41,750 nucleotides of DNA from Corallococcus sicarius (GTDB lineage: Bacteria; Myxococcota; Myxococcia; Myxococcales; Myxococcaceae): NCBI RefSeq assembly GCF_003611735.1, contig NZ_RAWG01000058.1, positions 1-41,750 of the forward strand. Reading direction: 5' to 3'. Of the stretch, positions 27,359-35,816 are shown piece after piece. Made by a program: the position numbers and the translations under genes. The notes under the pieces were generated by a model that did not search any database, had not been told where the DNA came from, and saw only the letters and a program-made list of their open reading frames with translations. Each line of letters opens with the position of its first letter. Position 1 is the stretch's first letter.

Positions 27359-27988
27359 TCAGCGCCCCGCGCCTTCGTCCAGGATGGAGCCGCCGCCCAG
27401 GGGCGTCACGGAGTTGCTGGACGTGTTGGTGTCCGGCGACAGCGTGGTGCCCGCCGCGCCCGCCGCCGGGGTCCCCATCGCTGGGGGCAGCACCGCGCCC
27501 GCGCCGCTGACCGTGTTTCCCGCGCCGGGGGAGGCCATGCCCGCCGGATCCGGAGGCAGCACCACGCCCGTGCCGCTGACCGGGTTTCCCGTGATGGGGG
27601 AGCCCATGCCCCCTGGAACCGGAAGCAGCACCGCGCCGGAGCCCGTGACGTCGCCCTGGGCGCCCGCCACCGGGTTGGTGAGGGAGGGCGTCGCACTGTA
27701 GGGCTGGGGCAGCACCGCGCCCGTGCCGCTGCCGCCGGTGACCGCGTCCGCGCCGCCCCCCGCGTTCGCGCCGCCCCCCGTGTCGCCATAGGGCTGCGTG
27801 GACGGAAGGCCCGTATAGGGCTGCGTGGACGGAAGGCCCGTATAGGGCTGCGGGGACGGAAGGCCCGTCATGCTGCCCGCCGGCGTGCCCGGGTTCGTCT
27901 GCCCGCTGTTGATGGCGCCCGCGGAGTTGGGGTCCACCTGCGCCACCATGACGGCGGCCAGGCTCATCCAGATCCATTGCTGAGACAT
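27359..27988 (-). CDS. Secreted low-complexity protein with tandem repeats
   Basis: 209 residues with a short signal-like start (MSQQWIWMSLAAVMVAQV). Three 9-residue units TGLPSTQPY stand in tandem at about residues 41-67, and a longer, diverged unit around GSGAVLPP recurs four times toward the C-terminus (SGTGAVLPQP, GSGAVLLPVP, SGTGVVLPPDP, SGAGAVLPPA). Gly, Pro, Ser, Thr and Ala dominate, so it is disordered. aaggag lies eight bases before the ATG. It follows the RND gene on the same strand with 48 bases between, so co-transcription is possible. Function unknown; the composition resembles the lipoprotein downstream. Confidence 0.7.
   Translation of the reverse strand: MSQQWIWMSLAAVMVAQVDPNSAGAINSGQTNPGTPAGSMTGLPSPQPYTGLPSTQPYTGLPSTQPYGDTGGGANAGGGADAVTGGSGTGAVLPQPYSATPSLTNPVAGAQGDVTGSGAVLLPVPGGMGSPITGNPVSGTGVVLPPDPAGMASPGAGNTVSGAGAVLPPAMGTPAAGAAGTTLSPDTNTSSNSVTPLGGGSILDEGAGR
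27788..27868 (-). repeat. Three tandem 27-bp repeats
   Basis: Units at 27788-27814, 27815-27841 and 27842-27868; the first two are identical and the third differs by one base (gtgg against gggg). Each encodes nine residues, so unit loss or gain would keep the frame. Confidence 0.95.
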
Positions 27989-28036
27989 CGTCCCGCTCCT
28001 TGCCCGTGTGTGGCCGGGCAGGCGACGCCTCGGCCT

Positions 28037-30565
28037 TCAGTGCGACGGCGTGGGACGGTGAGGCCCCTGTCCGTCCTTCACGAGGTGCTCACGCCGCTGG
28101 CGCGATGGAACCGCACGGCGGCGCCGCTTGCGCTCGGAGAGCACCCACAGCAGGGCGGGGAAGGCCACCAGCATCATGAGCAGGTTCATGCCGAAGCCCA
28201 GGTTCGCCAGCGCGCCAATCGAGTTGAGGCCCGGGTGGTCCGCGAGGAACAGCGCGCCGAAGCCCACCGCGCTCGTGAGCAGGCCGCCGCAGATGGCCTT
28301 GCCCGTCTCCGAATACACCCGCATGAAGTCGCTCGCCGGTGACGCCAGCCGCGTGACGAGGTGCACGCCCGCGTCCACCGTCGTCCCGATGAGCACCGGG
28401 ATGACCAGGATGTTGAGGTAGTTGAACTTCGCGTGCATCAGCGGCATCAGCCCGAGCAGCGCCGCCAGCGACACCACCGTGGGCGTCAGGCACAGGAGCG
28501 CGGTGCGCAGGCTGCCCAGGGTGATCCACATCGCGAGCAGCACCGCGAGCGTCGCGCCCAGCAGGATGAGCGGTGCCTCGTGCGACACCATGTCCACGAT
28601 GTCCGCGTGCACCATCGCCTCGCCGGCCACCACCGCGGGTCGGCCGTCCGGCAGCGTCACCCCGCGCACCTCCTTCGCGAGCTGACGCATGGCCTGTCCG
28701 TCGGACTGGTCCACGGACGGATACACCAGCACGAAGCCGGTGCCCGGGCCGCCGTGTCCGGCGAACTGCTGGCGCACGCCGGCAGGCAGGTCCTCCGCGG
28801 TGTACGGCGCGGCCCGCACCTGCTGGCGCAGCTGCGCGAGCTGTTCCTGCCGCGGCCCGTCGAGCGACCCGTCGGGCACCTTGTCCAGCAGCTCCCCGAT
28901 GTCCTGGAGGATGAGCTGCTTTCGCGCCTGGTCCTCCGGCACGAGGCTCGCGAGCGACGCGACGAAGTCCACCGTGGAGTCCGCGCCCCGCTGCTGCTTG
29001 CGCGCCTGGAGTTCCCGGACGACCACCGCCTCCTCCTCGCGGGAGTCGGTGAGCACCACCAGCGGGACCTGCGAATAGCCGATGAGCTGGTTGACGGCGC
29101 GGTCCAGCACGAACGAATCCAGGTTCTGGTCCTGCAGCGAGGAGATGTCGTAGCTGAACCGCAGGCGCGGAAGCTGCGTGAGCAGGCCCGCCACGATGAG
29201 CGCGGACACGGCGGTGAGCAGCCCGCGCCTGCGGGTGATGAGCCGTCCCAGCGGCGCCTCCGTCATCCGCGTGGAGGAGGCGCGCGGCTTCCAGCCCCAG
29301 CGCGACATCAGCCCCAGCACCGCCGGCAGCACCAGCACGTACGCGAGGATGAGCACCAGCATGCCCACGCCCGCGATGACGCCGAACTCGCGGAACGCCC
29401 GGAAGCGGGAGGTGCCCAGCACGAAGAAGGTGAGCGCCGCCACCAGCGCGGATACCAGCGCCGCGCCGCCCGTGTGCGTGAACGACTCGCGCGTGGCCGC
29501 TTCGGAGGCCATCCCCTCTCCGCGCAGGTTGAAGTAGCGGCCCATCAGGTGGATGCCGTGCTCCACGCCCAGGCCGCCCAGGATGGCGCCCAGGAAGGCC
29601 GTCAGCAGATTGACCTGCCCGTACACCACGCCCACGAGGCCGTACGTCCACGCAAGGCCCGCGCCCACCGGCGCCAGCACCATCCCCACCGCGAGCAGGC
29701 TCCGGAAGTGCAGCAGCAGGTAGAGCAGCACCAGCACCGACGCCACCGCCGAGGACACCGCCACGTCGCGGGTGATCTGCGCCTGCTGATCCATCTTCTT
29801 CTGGAATGAGCCGGTGATGGAGATGTGGAAGCCGGGCCCGTACCTGGACAGGTCCTGCTGCTTCAGCACGTCCTCCACCTCGCCGACGATCTTCCGGGAG
29901 AAGGTGAGGTCCGCGGACGACGTGTCGGGCTTGGCCAGCACCACCACGCGGCGCTCGGCGGGGTCCAGGTAGTAGTCGCTGGGGTTGCTGGACAGGCGCG
30001 ACAGCGCGCCGCCGCCGTACTTCTTCTCCAGGTCGGAGAAGTCCAGCGAAGGGGCCGGTGCGTCGTCCAGCGATACGAAGAGCGGGTTGGCCCGCTGTCG
30101 CTCCCACCTCAGGCGCGCGTCGATGCGGCGCTCCACCTCCTTCAAATCTTCTGGTGACAAAAAGTAGAGCGCATGGCGCCGGAAGAAGCTGCCAGGCCGG
30201 GTGATCTCCACGTAGCGGATGCCCGGCAGCGCCTCCAACTGGGGGGCCAGGTCATCCGCGAAGCGCTGGAGCTGCGCCGGGTCCCCGTCCTCGCCCACCA
30301 CCACCACCCAGCCCTGGGCGCCGAAGCGCTCCTCCAGGGTGTGGATGGCCTGCACGCTCTCGAAGGACTCCGGCAGCAGGTCCACCAGGTTCGCGTTGAG
30401 GGAGAGGTGGCGGGCGGACAGCAGGCCCAGGCAGGACAGCACGAGGGCGCAGAGCAGGGCGAGGACGGGGCGACGGTGGTTGTGCGCGGCGAGCGCACCC
30501 AGCGTGCCCTCCACGCGGTGCATCCAGGGGCGCTCCGCTGGCGAAGAGGGGTCCGGGGGCTTCAT
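28037..30565 (-). CDS. RND/MMPL-family lipid exporter-like transporter, paralogue 1
   Basis: 842 residues, start at the ATG 30565. The architecture is that of COG1033 RND/MMPL proteins: TM1 at about 30-50 (VLALLCALVLSCLGLLSA), a large periplasmic domain with SLNANLVDLLPESF, a five-helix bundle around 300-470 (AILGGLGVEHGIHLMGRY), a second periplasmic domain, and a second bundle with LVIPVLIGTTVDAGVHLV. The two halves are repeats of each other. The usual aspartate of the first bundle (GLGVD) is a glutamate here. Relatives such as HpnN and MmpL proteins move hopanoids and other lipids across the periplasm. A homologous gene starts divergently at 30900 and inositol-lipid genes lie beyond it, so lipid transport is the favoured role. 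Confidence 0.9.
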   Translation of the reverse strand: MKPPDPSSPAERPWMHRVEGTLGALAAHNHRRPVLALLCALVLSCLGLLSARHLSLNANLVDLLPESFESVQAIHTLEERFGAQGWVVVVGEDGDPAQLQRFADDLAPQLEALPGIRYVEITRPGSFFRRHALYFLSPEDLKEVERRIDARLRWERQRANPLFVSLDDAPAPSLDFSDLEKKYGGGALSRLSSNPSDYYLDPAERRVVVLAKPDTSSADLTFSRKIVGEVEDVLKQQDLSRYGPGFHISITGSFQKKMDQQAQITRDVAVSSAVASVLVLLYLLLHFRSLLAVGMVLAPVGAGLAWTYGLVGVVYGQVNLLTAFLGAILGGLGVEHGIHLMGRYFNLRGEGMASEAATRESFTHTGGAALVSALVAALTFFVLGTSRFRAFREFGVIAGVGMLVLILAYVLVLPAVLGLMSRWGWKPRASSTRMTEAPLGRLITRRRGLLTAVSALIVAGLLTQLPRLRFSYDISSLQDQNLDSFVLDRAVNQLIGYSQVPLVVLTDSREEEAVVVRELQARKQQRGADSTVDFVASLASLVPEDQARKQLILQDIGELLDKVPDGSLDGPRQEQLAQLRQQVRAAPYTAEDLPAGVRQQFAGHGGPGTGFVLVYPSVDQSDGQAMRQLAKEVRGVTLPDGRPAVVAGEAMVHADIVDMVSHEAPLILLGATLAVLLAMWITLGSLRTALLCLTPTVVSLAALLGLMPLMHAKFNYLNILVIPVLIGTTVDAGVHLVTRLASPASDFMRVYSETGKAICGGLLTSAVGFGALFLADHPGLNSIGALANLGFGMNLLMMLVAFPALLWVLSERKRRRRAVPSRQRREHLVKDGQGPHRPTPSH

Positions 30566-30899
30566 TCGAGCCAAAGCTGGCCACCCGACAGACCTCCTGC
30601 AGGGTGGTGTGCCCCCGGGGCCCGCCCGGCTGCCCTGCCCCGGAAGGGGTACGGCGCGTGTGGCGCCTGTCCGCACCCGCGTGATGCTGATCCACTGGCG
30701 GAGCGCCCGCCGGGACGGCATACCTCCTCGTTTGTTTCATTGCTGCCTGCTCCCCCGCTCCTACCCATGCGGCCGGCGGAGGCCCCGGGACGACGCCTGG
30801 ACGCACGATGGCCCCAGGCATATACGCGTGAGCGGCCCGGTTTGGGCGGACTCAAGATGCCTCGCCCTCACGGCAGGCCTTCAGCAGGAAGTCACATCC
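30566..30899. promoter_or_regulatory. Divergent control region between the two RND genes
   Basis: 334 bases between head-to-head paralogues, without a credible gene. It holds the plus-strand promoter candidate listed separately and a small ccccggaagggg hairpin near 30640. No convincing minus-strand promoter was found. Confidence 0.5.
30798..30826 (+). promoter_or_regulatory. Candidate sigma-70-type promoter of RND paralogue 2
   Basis: tggacg, 17 bases, tatacg: each box matches four of six consensus bases at ideal spacing. The predicted start near 30833 would give a leader of about 67 bases. Confidence 0.4.
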
Positions 30900-33389
30900 A
30901 TGAGCGAGATGCGGTGGTCCGAACGGTTCGAGGCGGCGATGGGCTCCCTGGCGGCCCGCAGCCACCAGCGGCCCTGGGTGGCGCTGTTCGTGACCCTGTT
31001 GCTGACGGGCCTGGGCACCTTCTGCGCCCGCAACCTGACCCTCAACGCGGACCTGGTGAACCTGCTGCCCCGGAGCTTCCAGTCCGTGCAGGACCTGGAG
31101 AAGCTGCGCACGCGCTTCGGCGGCATGGGCAACGTGGTGGTGGCCGGCATCGGCGCGGAGCCCGAACAGCTCAAGCAGTTCGTGGATGACATGGCGCCCA
31201 GGCTGGCGACCCTGTCGGAGGTCCGCTTCGTCAACTACCAGCGGCCCAGCCAGTTCTTCGAACAGCACGCGCTCTACTACGTGGACCTGCCGGACCTGAA
31301 GGTCATCCAGGACCGTATCGACGCGCGCTTCGCGTGGGAGAAGGAGCAGGCCAATCCCCTCTTCGTGCGGCTGGAGGAGGCGCCGCCCCCGTCGCTGGAC
31401 TTCTCCGACATCGAGCAGAAGTACACCGGCGGCGCCAACCAGCGGCTGTCGGGCCAGGGCGGCGAGCTGTACTACCTGGATCCCCAGGAGCGCATGGTGG
31501 TGATGCTGCTCAAGGCGAAGGGCAGCTCCGCGGACCTGGGCTACTCCAAGCAGGTGATTTCGCAGGTGCAGGACTTCCTCTCCAAGCAGGACCTGTCGAA
31601 GTACGGGCCCGGCTTCCGCACGGAGATCACCGGCACGTTCAAGAAGAAGATCGACCAGCAGGGCGTCATCACCGGCGACCTGGCGCGCGCGTCGTCGCTG
31701 GCCATCGTGCTCTTGCTGGCGTACCTGGCCTTCCACTTCCGCAGCGCGCTGTCGGTGGGGCTCACCATGGTGCCGGTGGCGGCGGGCCTCGTGTGGACCT
31801 ACGGCTTCGTGGGCGTGGCGTACGGCCAGGTGAACCTCCTGACGGGCTTCCTCGCCGCGGTGCTGGGCGGCCTGGGCGTGGAGCACGGCATCCACCTGCT
31901 GGGCCGCTGGGGCACGCTGCGCTCGGAGGGGCTGTCGTCCGTGGACGCCGTGCGTGAGGCGTTCAAGCACACGGGCTTCTCCGCGCTCATCTCCGCGCTG
32001 GTGGCGGCGCTCACGTTCCTCAGCCTGTCGCTGTCGGAGTTCCGAGCGTTCCACGAGTTCGGCGTCATCGCGGCGGTGGGCATGTTGGTGAGCGTGGCGT
32101 CCTACCTGCTCATCCTCCCGGCGATGCTGGGGCTGGTGTCGCGCTGGGGCTGGACGCCGCGCCAGCACCAATCGCAGTCGGGGCCCGTGGCGATGCTGGC
32201 GCGCTTCCTGCCCCGCCGCTACCGCGCGGTGTCCCTCGTCCTGGGCGTGGCGCTGGTGGGGCTCATCAGCCAGGCGTACCGGGTGACGTTCAACTACGAC
32301 TCCACCAAGCTGGATGACGTGACGCTGCCGAGCGTGCGGCTGGACCGGCGAATCGACCACATCCTCGGGTACTCGGCGACGCCGGTGGTGGTGTTGACGG
32401 ACTCGGAGAAGATGGAGCGCGAGGTGGTCAACCAGCTCCAGGCGCGCAAGCAGCAGTCCGGCAAGGACTCCACCATCGACTTCGTGGGCGCGCTGGAGGA
32501 CCTGGTGCCCCAGCAGCAGGATGAGAAGCACGCGCTGCTCCAGGCCATCCACAAGAAGCTGGCGCGCATCGACCCGGAGAGGGTGGCCAAGGAGACGCGC
32601 GCGGACCTGGTGCGCGCGCAGAAGATGACGCAGGCGCAGCCCTTCACGCGCGAGCAGCTGCCGGTGAGCCTGCGCCGCCAGTTCGAGCCGGCGACGGGCC
32701 AGAAGGGCGGCGTGGTGCTCGTCTACGCGAACGTGAGCCTGTCGGACGGCGTGGGCACGCGGCGCTTCACCAAGGAGGTGCGCAACCTCCAGCTGTCGGA
32801 CGGCAGCCAGGTGTCCGCGGCGGGCGAGGCGCTCATCCTCGCGGACATCCTGGACATGGTGGCCAAGGAGAGCCCGCGCATCCTGGTGGCCGCGGTGCTC
32901 AGCGTGTTCTTCGCGATGTGGATGACGCTGGGCAGCCTGCGCAACGCGCTCATCTGCATGCTGCCCACGCTCCTGTCCATCGCGGCCCTGGTGGGTCTGA
33001 TGGCGCTGCTGGGCCTGCAGTTCAACTACCTCAACATCGTGGTCATCCCGGTGCTCATCGGGACGACGGTGGACGCGGGCGTACACCTCATTGAACGCCT
33101 GGGAGGACCGGGCGCGGACTTCGCCACGGTGTACGCGGAGACGGGCAAGGCCATCACCGGCGGCCTGCTCACGAGCGCCATCGGCTTCCTGGCGCTGGTG
33201 TTCGCCAAGCACCCGGGCCTCAACTCCATTGGTGACCTGGCCAACCTGGGCTTCGCGGTGAACATGGTCGTCGTGCTGGTGGGCTTCCCGGCGCTGCTCC
33301 TGCTGGTGGACCGCTGGCGCAACAAGCACGGCGCCACGACGAGCACGCCGGGCGGCGACGAAGCCCAGCACCCCGCGCCGGAGAGCTGA
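30900..33389 (+). CDS. RND/MMPL-family lipid exporter-like transporter, paralogue 2
   Basis: 829 residues from the ATG at 30900, with agga ten bases upstream; the open frame extends far upstream but that part is antisense to the first RND gene. It shares block after block with the divergent paralogue: SLNANLVDLLP against TLNADLVNLLP, GLGVEHGIHL in both, VIPVLIGTTVDAGVHL in both, HPGLNSIG in both. Same topology: twelve helices in two bundles and two large periplasmic domains. The C-terminal tail is short and charged. A T-tailed terminator follows at 33419. It is the closest transporter to the hydroxylase and inositol-lipid operon, so it may export a modified lipid; that is inference from neighbours. 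Confidence 0.9.
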   Translation: MSEMRWSERFEAAMGSLAARSHQRPWVALFVTLLLTGLGTFCARNLTLNADLVNLLPRSFQSVQDLEKLRTRFGGMGNVVVAGIGAEPEQLKQFVDDMAPRLATLSEVRFVNYQRPSQFFEQHALYYVDLPDLKVIQDRIDARFAWEKEQANPLFVRLEEAPPPSLDFSDIEQKYTGGANQRLSGQGGELYYLDPQERMVVMLLKAKGSSADLGYSKQVISQVQDFLSKQDLSKYGPGFRTEITGTFKKKIDQQGVITGDLARASSLAIVLLLAYLAFHFRSALSVGLTMVPVAAGLVWTYGFVGVAYGQVNLLTGFLAAVLGGLGVEHGIHLLGRWGTLRSEGLSSVDAVREAFKHTGFSALISALVAALTFLSLSLSEFRAFHEFGVIAAVGMLVSVASYLLILPAMLGLVSRWGWTPRQHQSQSGPVAMLARFLPRRYRAVSLVLGVALVGLISQAYRVTFNYDSTKLDDVTLPSVRLDRRIDHILGYSATPVVVLTDSEKMEREVVNQLQARKQQSGKDSTIDFVGALEDLVPQQQDEKHALLQAIHKKLARIDPERVAKETRADLVRAQKMTQAQPFTREQLPVSLRRQFEPATGQKGGVVLVYANVSLSDGVGTRRFTKEVRNLQLSDGSQVSAAGEALILADILDMVAKESPRILVAAVLSVFFAMWMTLGSLRNALICMLPTLLSIAALVGLMALLGLQFNYLNIVVIPVLIGTTVDAGVHLIERLGGPGADFATVYAETGKAITGGLLTSAIGFLALVFAKHPGLNSIGDLANLGFAVNMVVVLVGFPALLLLVDRWRNKHGATTSTPGGDEAQHPAPES

Positions 33390-33418
33390 AGCGCGGGACC
33401 GCGGCTGCGGAAGAGAAG

Positions 33419-33448
33419 GGCCCCGGCACCCCGCGCCGGGGCCTTTTT
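33419..33448 (+). terminator. Intrinsic terminator of RND paralogue 2
   Basis: Perfect 9-base stem ggccccggc/gccggggcc with a 7-base loop followed directly by ttttt, 29 bases past the stop. The clearest Rho-independent terminator in the window. Confidence 0.92.
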
Positions 33449-33522
33449 CATTCAGGCGACACTCCCGTGAGACGAACGGGCCAGAGGCCCCTGGCGGCCC
33501 CACGCCCAAGACTCATCCGTGC

Positions 33523-34203
33523 ATGGGTCGCTCCTACTTCCGCCATCAATCCGGCCGCATGTTCGACAACGCCTTCCTCGAGGCCTGCTCGAAGCTTCAC
33601 CCGGCGGTGCCACCCCTGCTCTACGGCCCGCTCACGCTGGGGCTGCTCGGGTGGGGCCTGTCCGGGGGATGGACGACGGTGGGGATGAGCGCGCTGTTCG
33701 TGCCGCTCGGCGTGCTGACGTGGCTCGCCATGGAGTACTGCATCCACCGGTTCTTCTTCCACTGGGAGGGCAACGGCCCCATCACCCGGCGGGTGCATGA
33801 GATTGCGCACGGCTACCACCACAAGTACCCGGACGACGCCCAGCGCCTGGTGATGCCGCTGAGCGTGAGCATCCCGATGGCCCTCCTCATCGGAGGGCTG
33901 CTGTGGCTGGTGGGCCACCCGGCGCAGACGCTCCCGTACTTCGTCGGCATCGTCTGGGGCTATCTGTTCTACGACTTCATGCACTGGTCCACGCACCACC
34001 GCACGCCGCGCACGGCCTGGGGCCGGGAGCTGCGCGCGCACCACATGGCCCACCACTTCGCGACGCCGGACCGCAACTTCGGCATCAGCAACCGGTGGGT
34101 GGACCGCGTGATGGGCAGCGTTGGACGACGCCTCCGGGACGCCGGGAAGGACGCGTCAGGCGAGGCCCCGTCTCCCGAGGAGCGCTCCGGCGTGAAGCCG
34201 TGA
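33523..34203 (+). CDS. Fatty acid hydroxylase / sterol desaturase family enzyme
   Basis: 226 residues with all histidine boxes of the diiron membrane hydroxylases: HRFFFH near residue 75, HGYHH near 97, HWSTHH near 157 and HHMAHH near 175. Hydrophobic segments at about 30-70 and 112-150 place it in the cytoplasmic membrane. Family members 2-hydroxylate the fatty acyl chain of sphingolipids (yeast Scs7-like) or hydroxylate sterols and carotenoids. The length fits the short bacterial fatty acid 2-hydroxylase type. It converges with the five-gene inositol-lipid operon, 24 bases between the stops, which favours a ceramide or fatty acyl substrate; this is inference. No strong ribosome site precedes 33523; an ATG at 33559 is possible. 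Confidence 0.87.
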   Translation: MGRSYFRHQSGRMFDNAFLEACSKLHPAVPPLLYGPLTLGLLGWGLSGGWTTVGMSALFVPLGVLTWLAMEYCIHRFFFHWEGNGPITRRVHEIAHGYHHKYPDDAQRLVMPLSVSIPMALLIGGLLWLVGHPAQTLPYFVGIVWGYLFYDFMHWSTHHRTPRTAWGRELRAHHMAHHFATPDRNFGISNRWVDRVMGSVGRRLRDAGKDASGEAPSPEERSGVKP

Positions 34204-34227
34204 GGTGCCTGGCAGCCGCGCCCGCTG

Positions 34228-34809
34228 CTACGCGGCCTGGTCCGGCACGCCCGTCCACGCGGCCACGAAGTCCGCGAGTCCCCGCAGCTGCCGGTCGTTC
34301 AGCGTCGCCTGCCAGCGCGCGTGGCGCACCGCCCGGTACGCCTCCGGCGCATCCCAGCCGCGCGCCACCATCACGGCGAGCCCCATCAGCGGGCCCCGGC
34401 CCACGCCGTGCTCGCAGTGCGCGTACAGCACGCCGCCCGCGTCCAGCCGGGGCAGCGCCCAGCGCACGCCCTGGGACAGCTGCTCCACCGACGGCGGGAA
34501 GCGGTCCGTCACCGGCAGGTGCAGGAGTTCGATGCCCAGCGCGGCCAGGGCCTCGCGGTCATCGCAGCGCTCCGCGCGCAGGTCGATGACGGCGGTGATG
34601 CCCCGGGCCTTCAGCTCCCCGTAGCGCGAGCGCGGCACGCCGCCGCCCACGTGCAGCCACGGGCTCACCTGGGACACGTTGAGGGCGCGCTGGCCGGGCA
34701 GCTTGGTGCTCCACTCCACCCCGCGCGCCACCACCCGCAGCACCTGCTTGCGCACGAATCCCCGGACGCCGGGGACGTGATGTACCGACCGAAGCAGCGA
34801 CTCGCTCAC
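34228..34809 (-). CDS. Dual-specificity phosphatase, candidate phosphatidylinositol-phosphate phosphatase
   Basis: 193 residues from a GTG preceded by aggagg. The cysteine phosphatase loop HCEHGVGRGP has C132 and R138, and D102 in LPVTDRF is a good general acid. The family covers protein phosphatases, PTPMT1-type phosphatidylglycerophosphate phosphatases and the bacterial phosphatidylinositol-phosphate phosphatases. As the last gene of an operon with inositol-phosphate synthase and a phosphatidylinositol-phosphate-synthase-like enzyme, it most likely removes the phosphate to give phosphatidylinositol, as in the Bacteroides pathway. The first 35 residues (VRGFVRKQVLRVVARGVEW) are basic and amphipathic and may touch the membrane. 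It lies 17 bases after the lipocalin-like gene. Confidence 0.82.
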   Translation of the reverse strand: MSESLLRSVHHVPGVRGFVRKQVLRVVARGVEWSTKLPGQRALNVSQVSPWLHVGGGVPRSRYGELKARGITAVIDLRAERCDDREALAALGIELLHLPVTDRFPPSVEQLSQGVRWALPRLDAGGVLYAHCEHGVGRGPLMGLAVMVARGWDAPEAYRAVRHARWQATLNDRQLRGLADFVAAWTGVPDQAA

Positions 34810-34826
34810 GGGCCCTTCGCCTCCTG

Positions 34827-35816
34827 CTACTCGCCTTCCAGCGTGACTTCCATCAGGCCTTCAACCGGCGCCTTGCCGGCGCGCTCCAGCACCGCGCGGT
34901 GCAGGTACGTCACCGGCGAGCCCACCATCGGCTTCACCAGGCCGCCCAGCACGCCCAGCGACTCCACCGGCGCGCTGCGCTGCAACAGCGACGTCGTGCG
35001 CAGGGCCAGGGCCTGGCGGCCGTCGTCGCCGGTGAACTCCGCCTTCCACGCGCTGCGCTCCTTGGTGCCCTCGCGGCCCAGGGTGAATGACTCCAGCAGG
35101 CGCGGCGCCTTGCCGTCCTCCCAGAGGTACACCGGGCCGTAGTCGCCCTCCAGCCCCTCGCGCGCCAGCAGCACCACGCGCTGGCCCCCGCGCAGCGCGC
35201 GGAAGCGCACCCAGCGCTTCGCCAGCTTCGCCGGGGCGATGGTGGACCGGCTGTGGTCCGCGTAGCCGCCGCCCACCAGCGTCTCCTCGGAGGCCTTGGG
35301 CACCTGGAGCGTCACCTTCACGGGGCTCGCGCCCAGCAGCACCTCATGGCGGTAGCGGTCGTTGCCCAGCTCCACCACCGAACCGTCGGGGGACCACGGC
35401 GCGGGCTTCTGCGCGTAGTCCAGCACCACCTTGCCGCCGTCGAGCGCCACGTCCACCCGCACGCCCTTGTCGGTCGCCTTCGCGCTGCACGTGCCCACCT
35501 TCAGCGTGTCGGTGGCCGCGTCGTAGCTCCACTCCTTGCCGCCCACCCGGACCTGCGGCGACCACAGCGGCTTGCCGGGGCGCAGCACCGTGGCCCGGCA
35601 GATGCCCGTGCGCGAGCCCGGGCCGATGTTCGTCACCGACAGCTGCGTCAGCACGAAGCCGCCGTCGTCCGTGTCCGCGATGAAGGTGAAGCTCTCCCCG
35701 TACCGGTCGTTGGTGCTGAAGGTCGGCTCCAGCACCCCCGCGCCCGCAAGCCCCGGCAACGCCAGGGCGGCGGCGAGCATCAGCCCGGTGACACGGCGGC
35801 GCGTCTCACGCCGCAT
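34827..35816 (-). CDS. Secreted lipocalin-like protein (Svf1/AttH-like), candidate lipid carrier
   Basis: 329 residues. The first 26 (RRRVTGLMLAAALALPGLAGA within them) are a signal peptide, so it acts in the periplasm. The mature part is beta-rich in two halves: YGESFTFIADTDDGGFVLTQ with LSVTNIGPGSRTGICRAT, then GGGYADHSRSTIAPAKLAKR and VRFRALRGGQRVVLL. This pattern recalls the double-lipocalin AttH/CrtC superfamily and especially eukaryotic Svf1, a ceramide-binding protein; recognition is by eye. The gene overlaps the phosphatidyltransferase-GtrA gene by 11 bases and precedes the phosphatase by 17, so it is firmly inside the operon. A periplasmic carrier or chaperone for the inositol sphingolipid is the natural hypothesis. 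It could also be a lipid-modifying enzyme of the same fold. Confidence 0.6.
   Translation of the reverse strand: MRRETRRRVTGLMLAAALALPGLAGAGVLEPTFSTNDRYGESFTFIADTDDGGFVLTQLSVTNIGPGSRTGICRATVLRPGKPLWSPQVRVGGKEWSYDAATDTLKVGTCSAKATDKGVRVDVALDGGKVVLDYAQKPAPWSPDGSVVELGNDRYRHEVLLGASPVKVTLQVPKASEETLVGGGYADHSRSTIAPAKLAKRWVRFRALRGGQRVVLLAREGLEGDYGPVYLWEDGKAPRLLESFTLGREGTKERSAWKAEFTGDDGRQALALRTTSLLQRSAPVESLGVLGGLVKPMVGSPVTYLHRAVLERAGKAPVEGLMEVTLEGE

Noticed and set aside
30219-30899. N-terminal extension of RND paralogue 2 (open frame from 30219)
   Set aside because: This stretch is antisense to the start of the divergent RND gene and has no ribosome site; the homologous start is at 30900.
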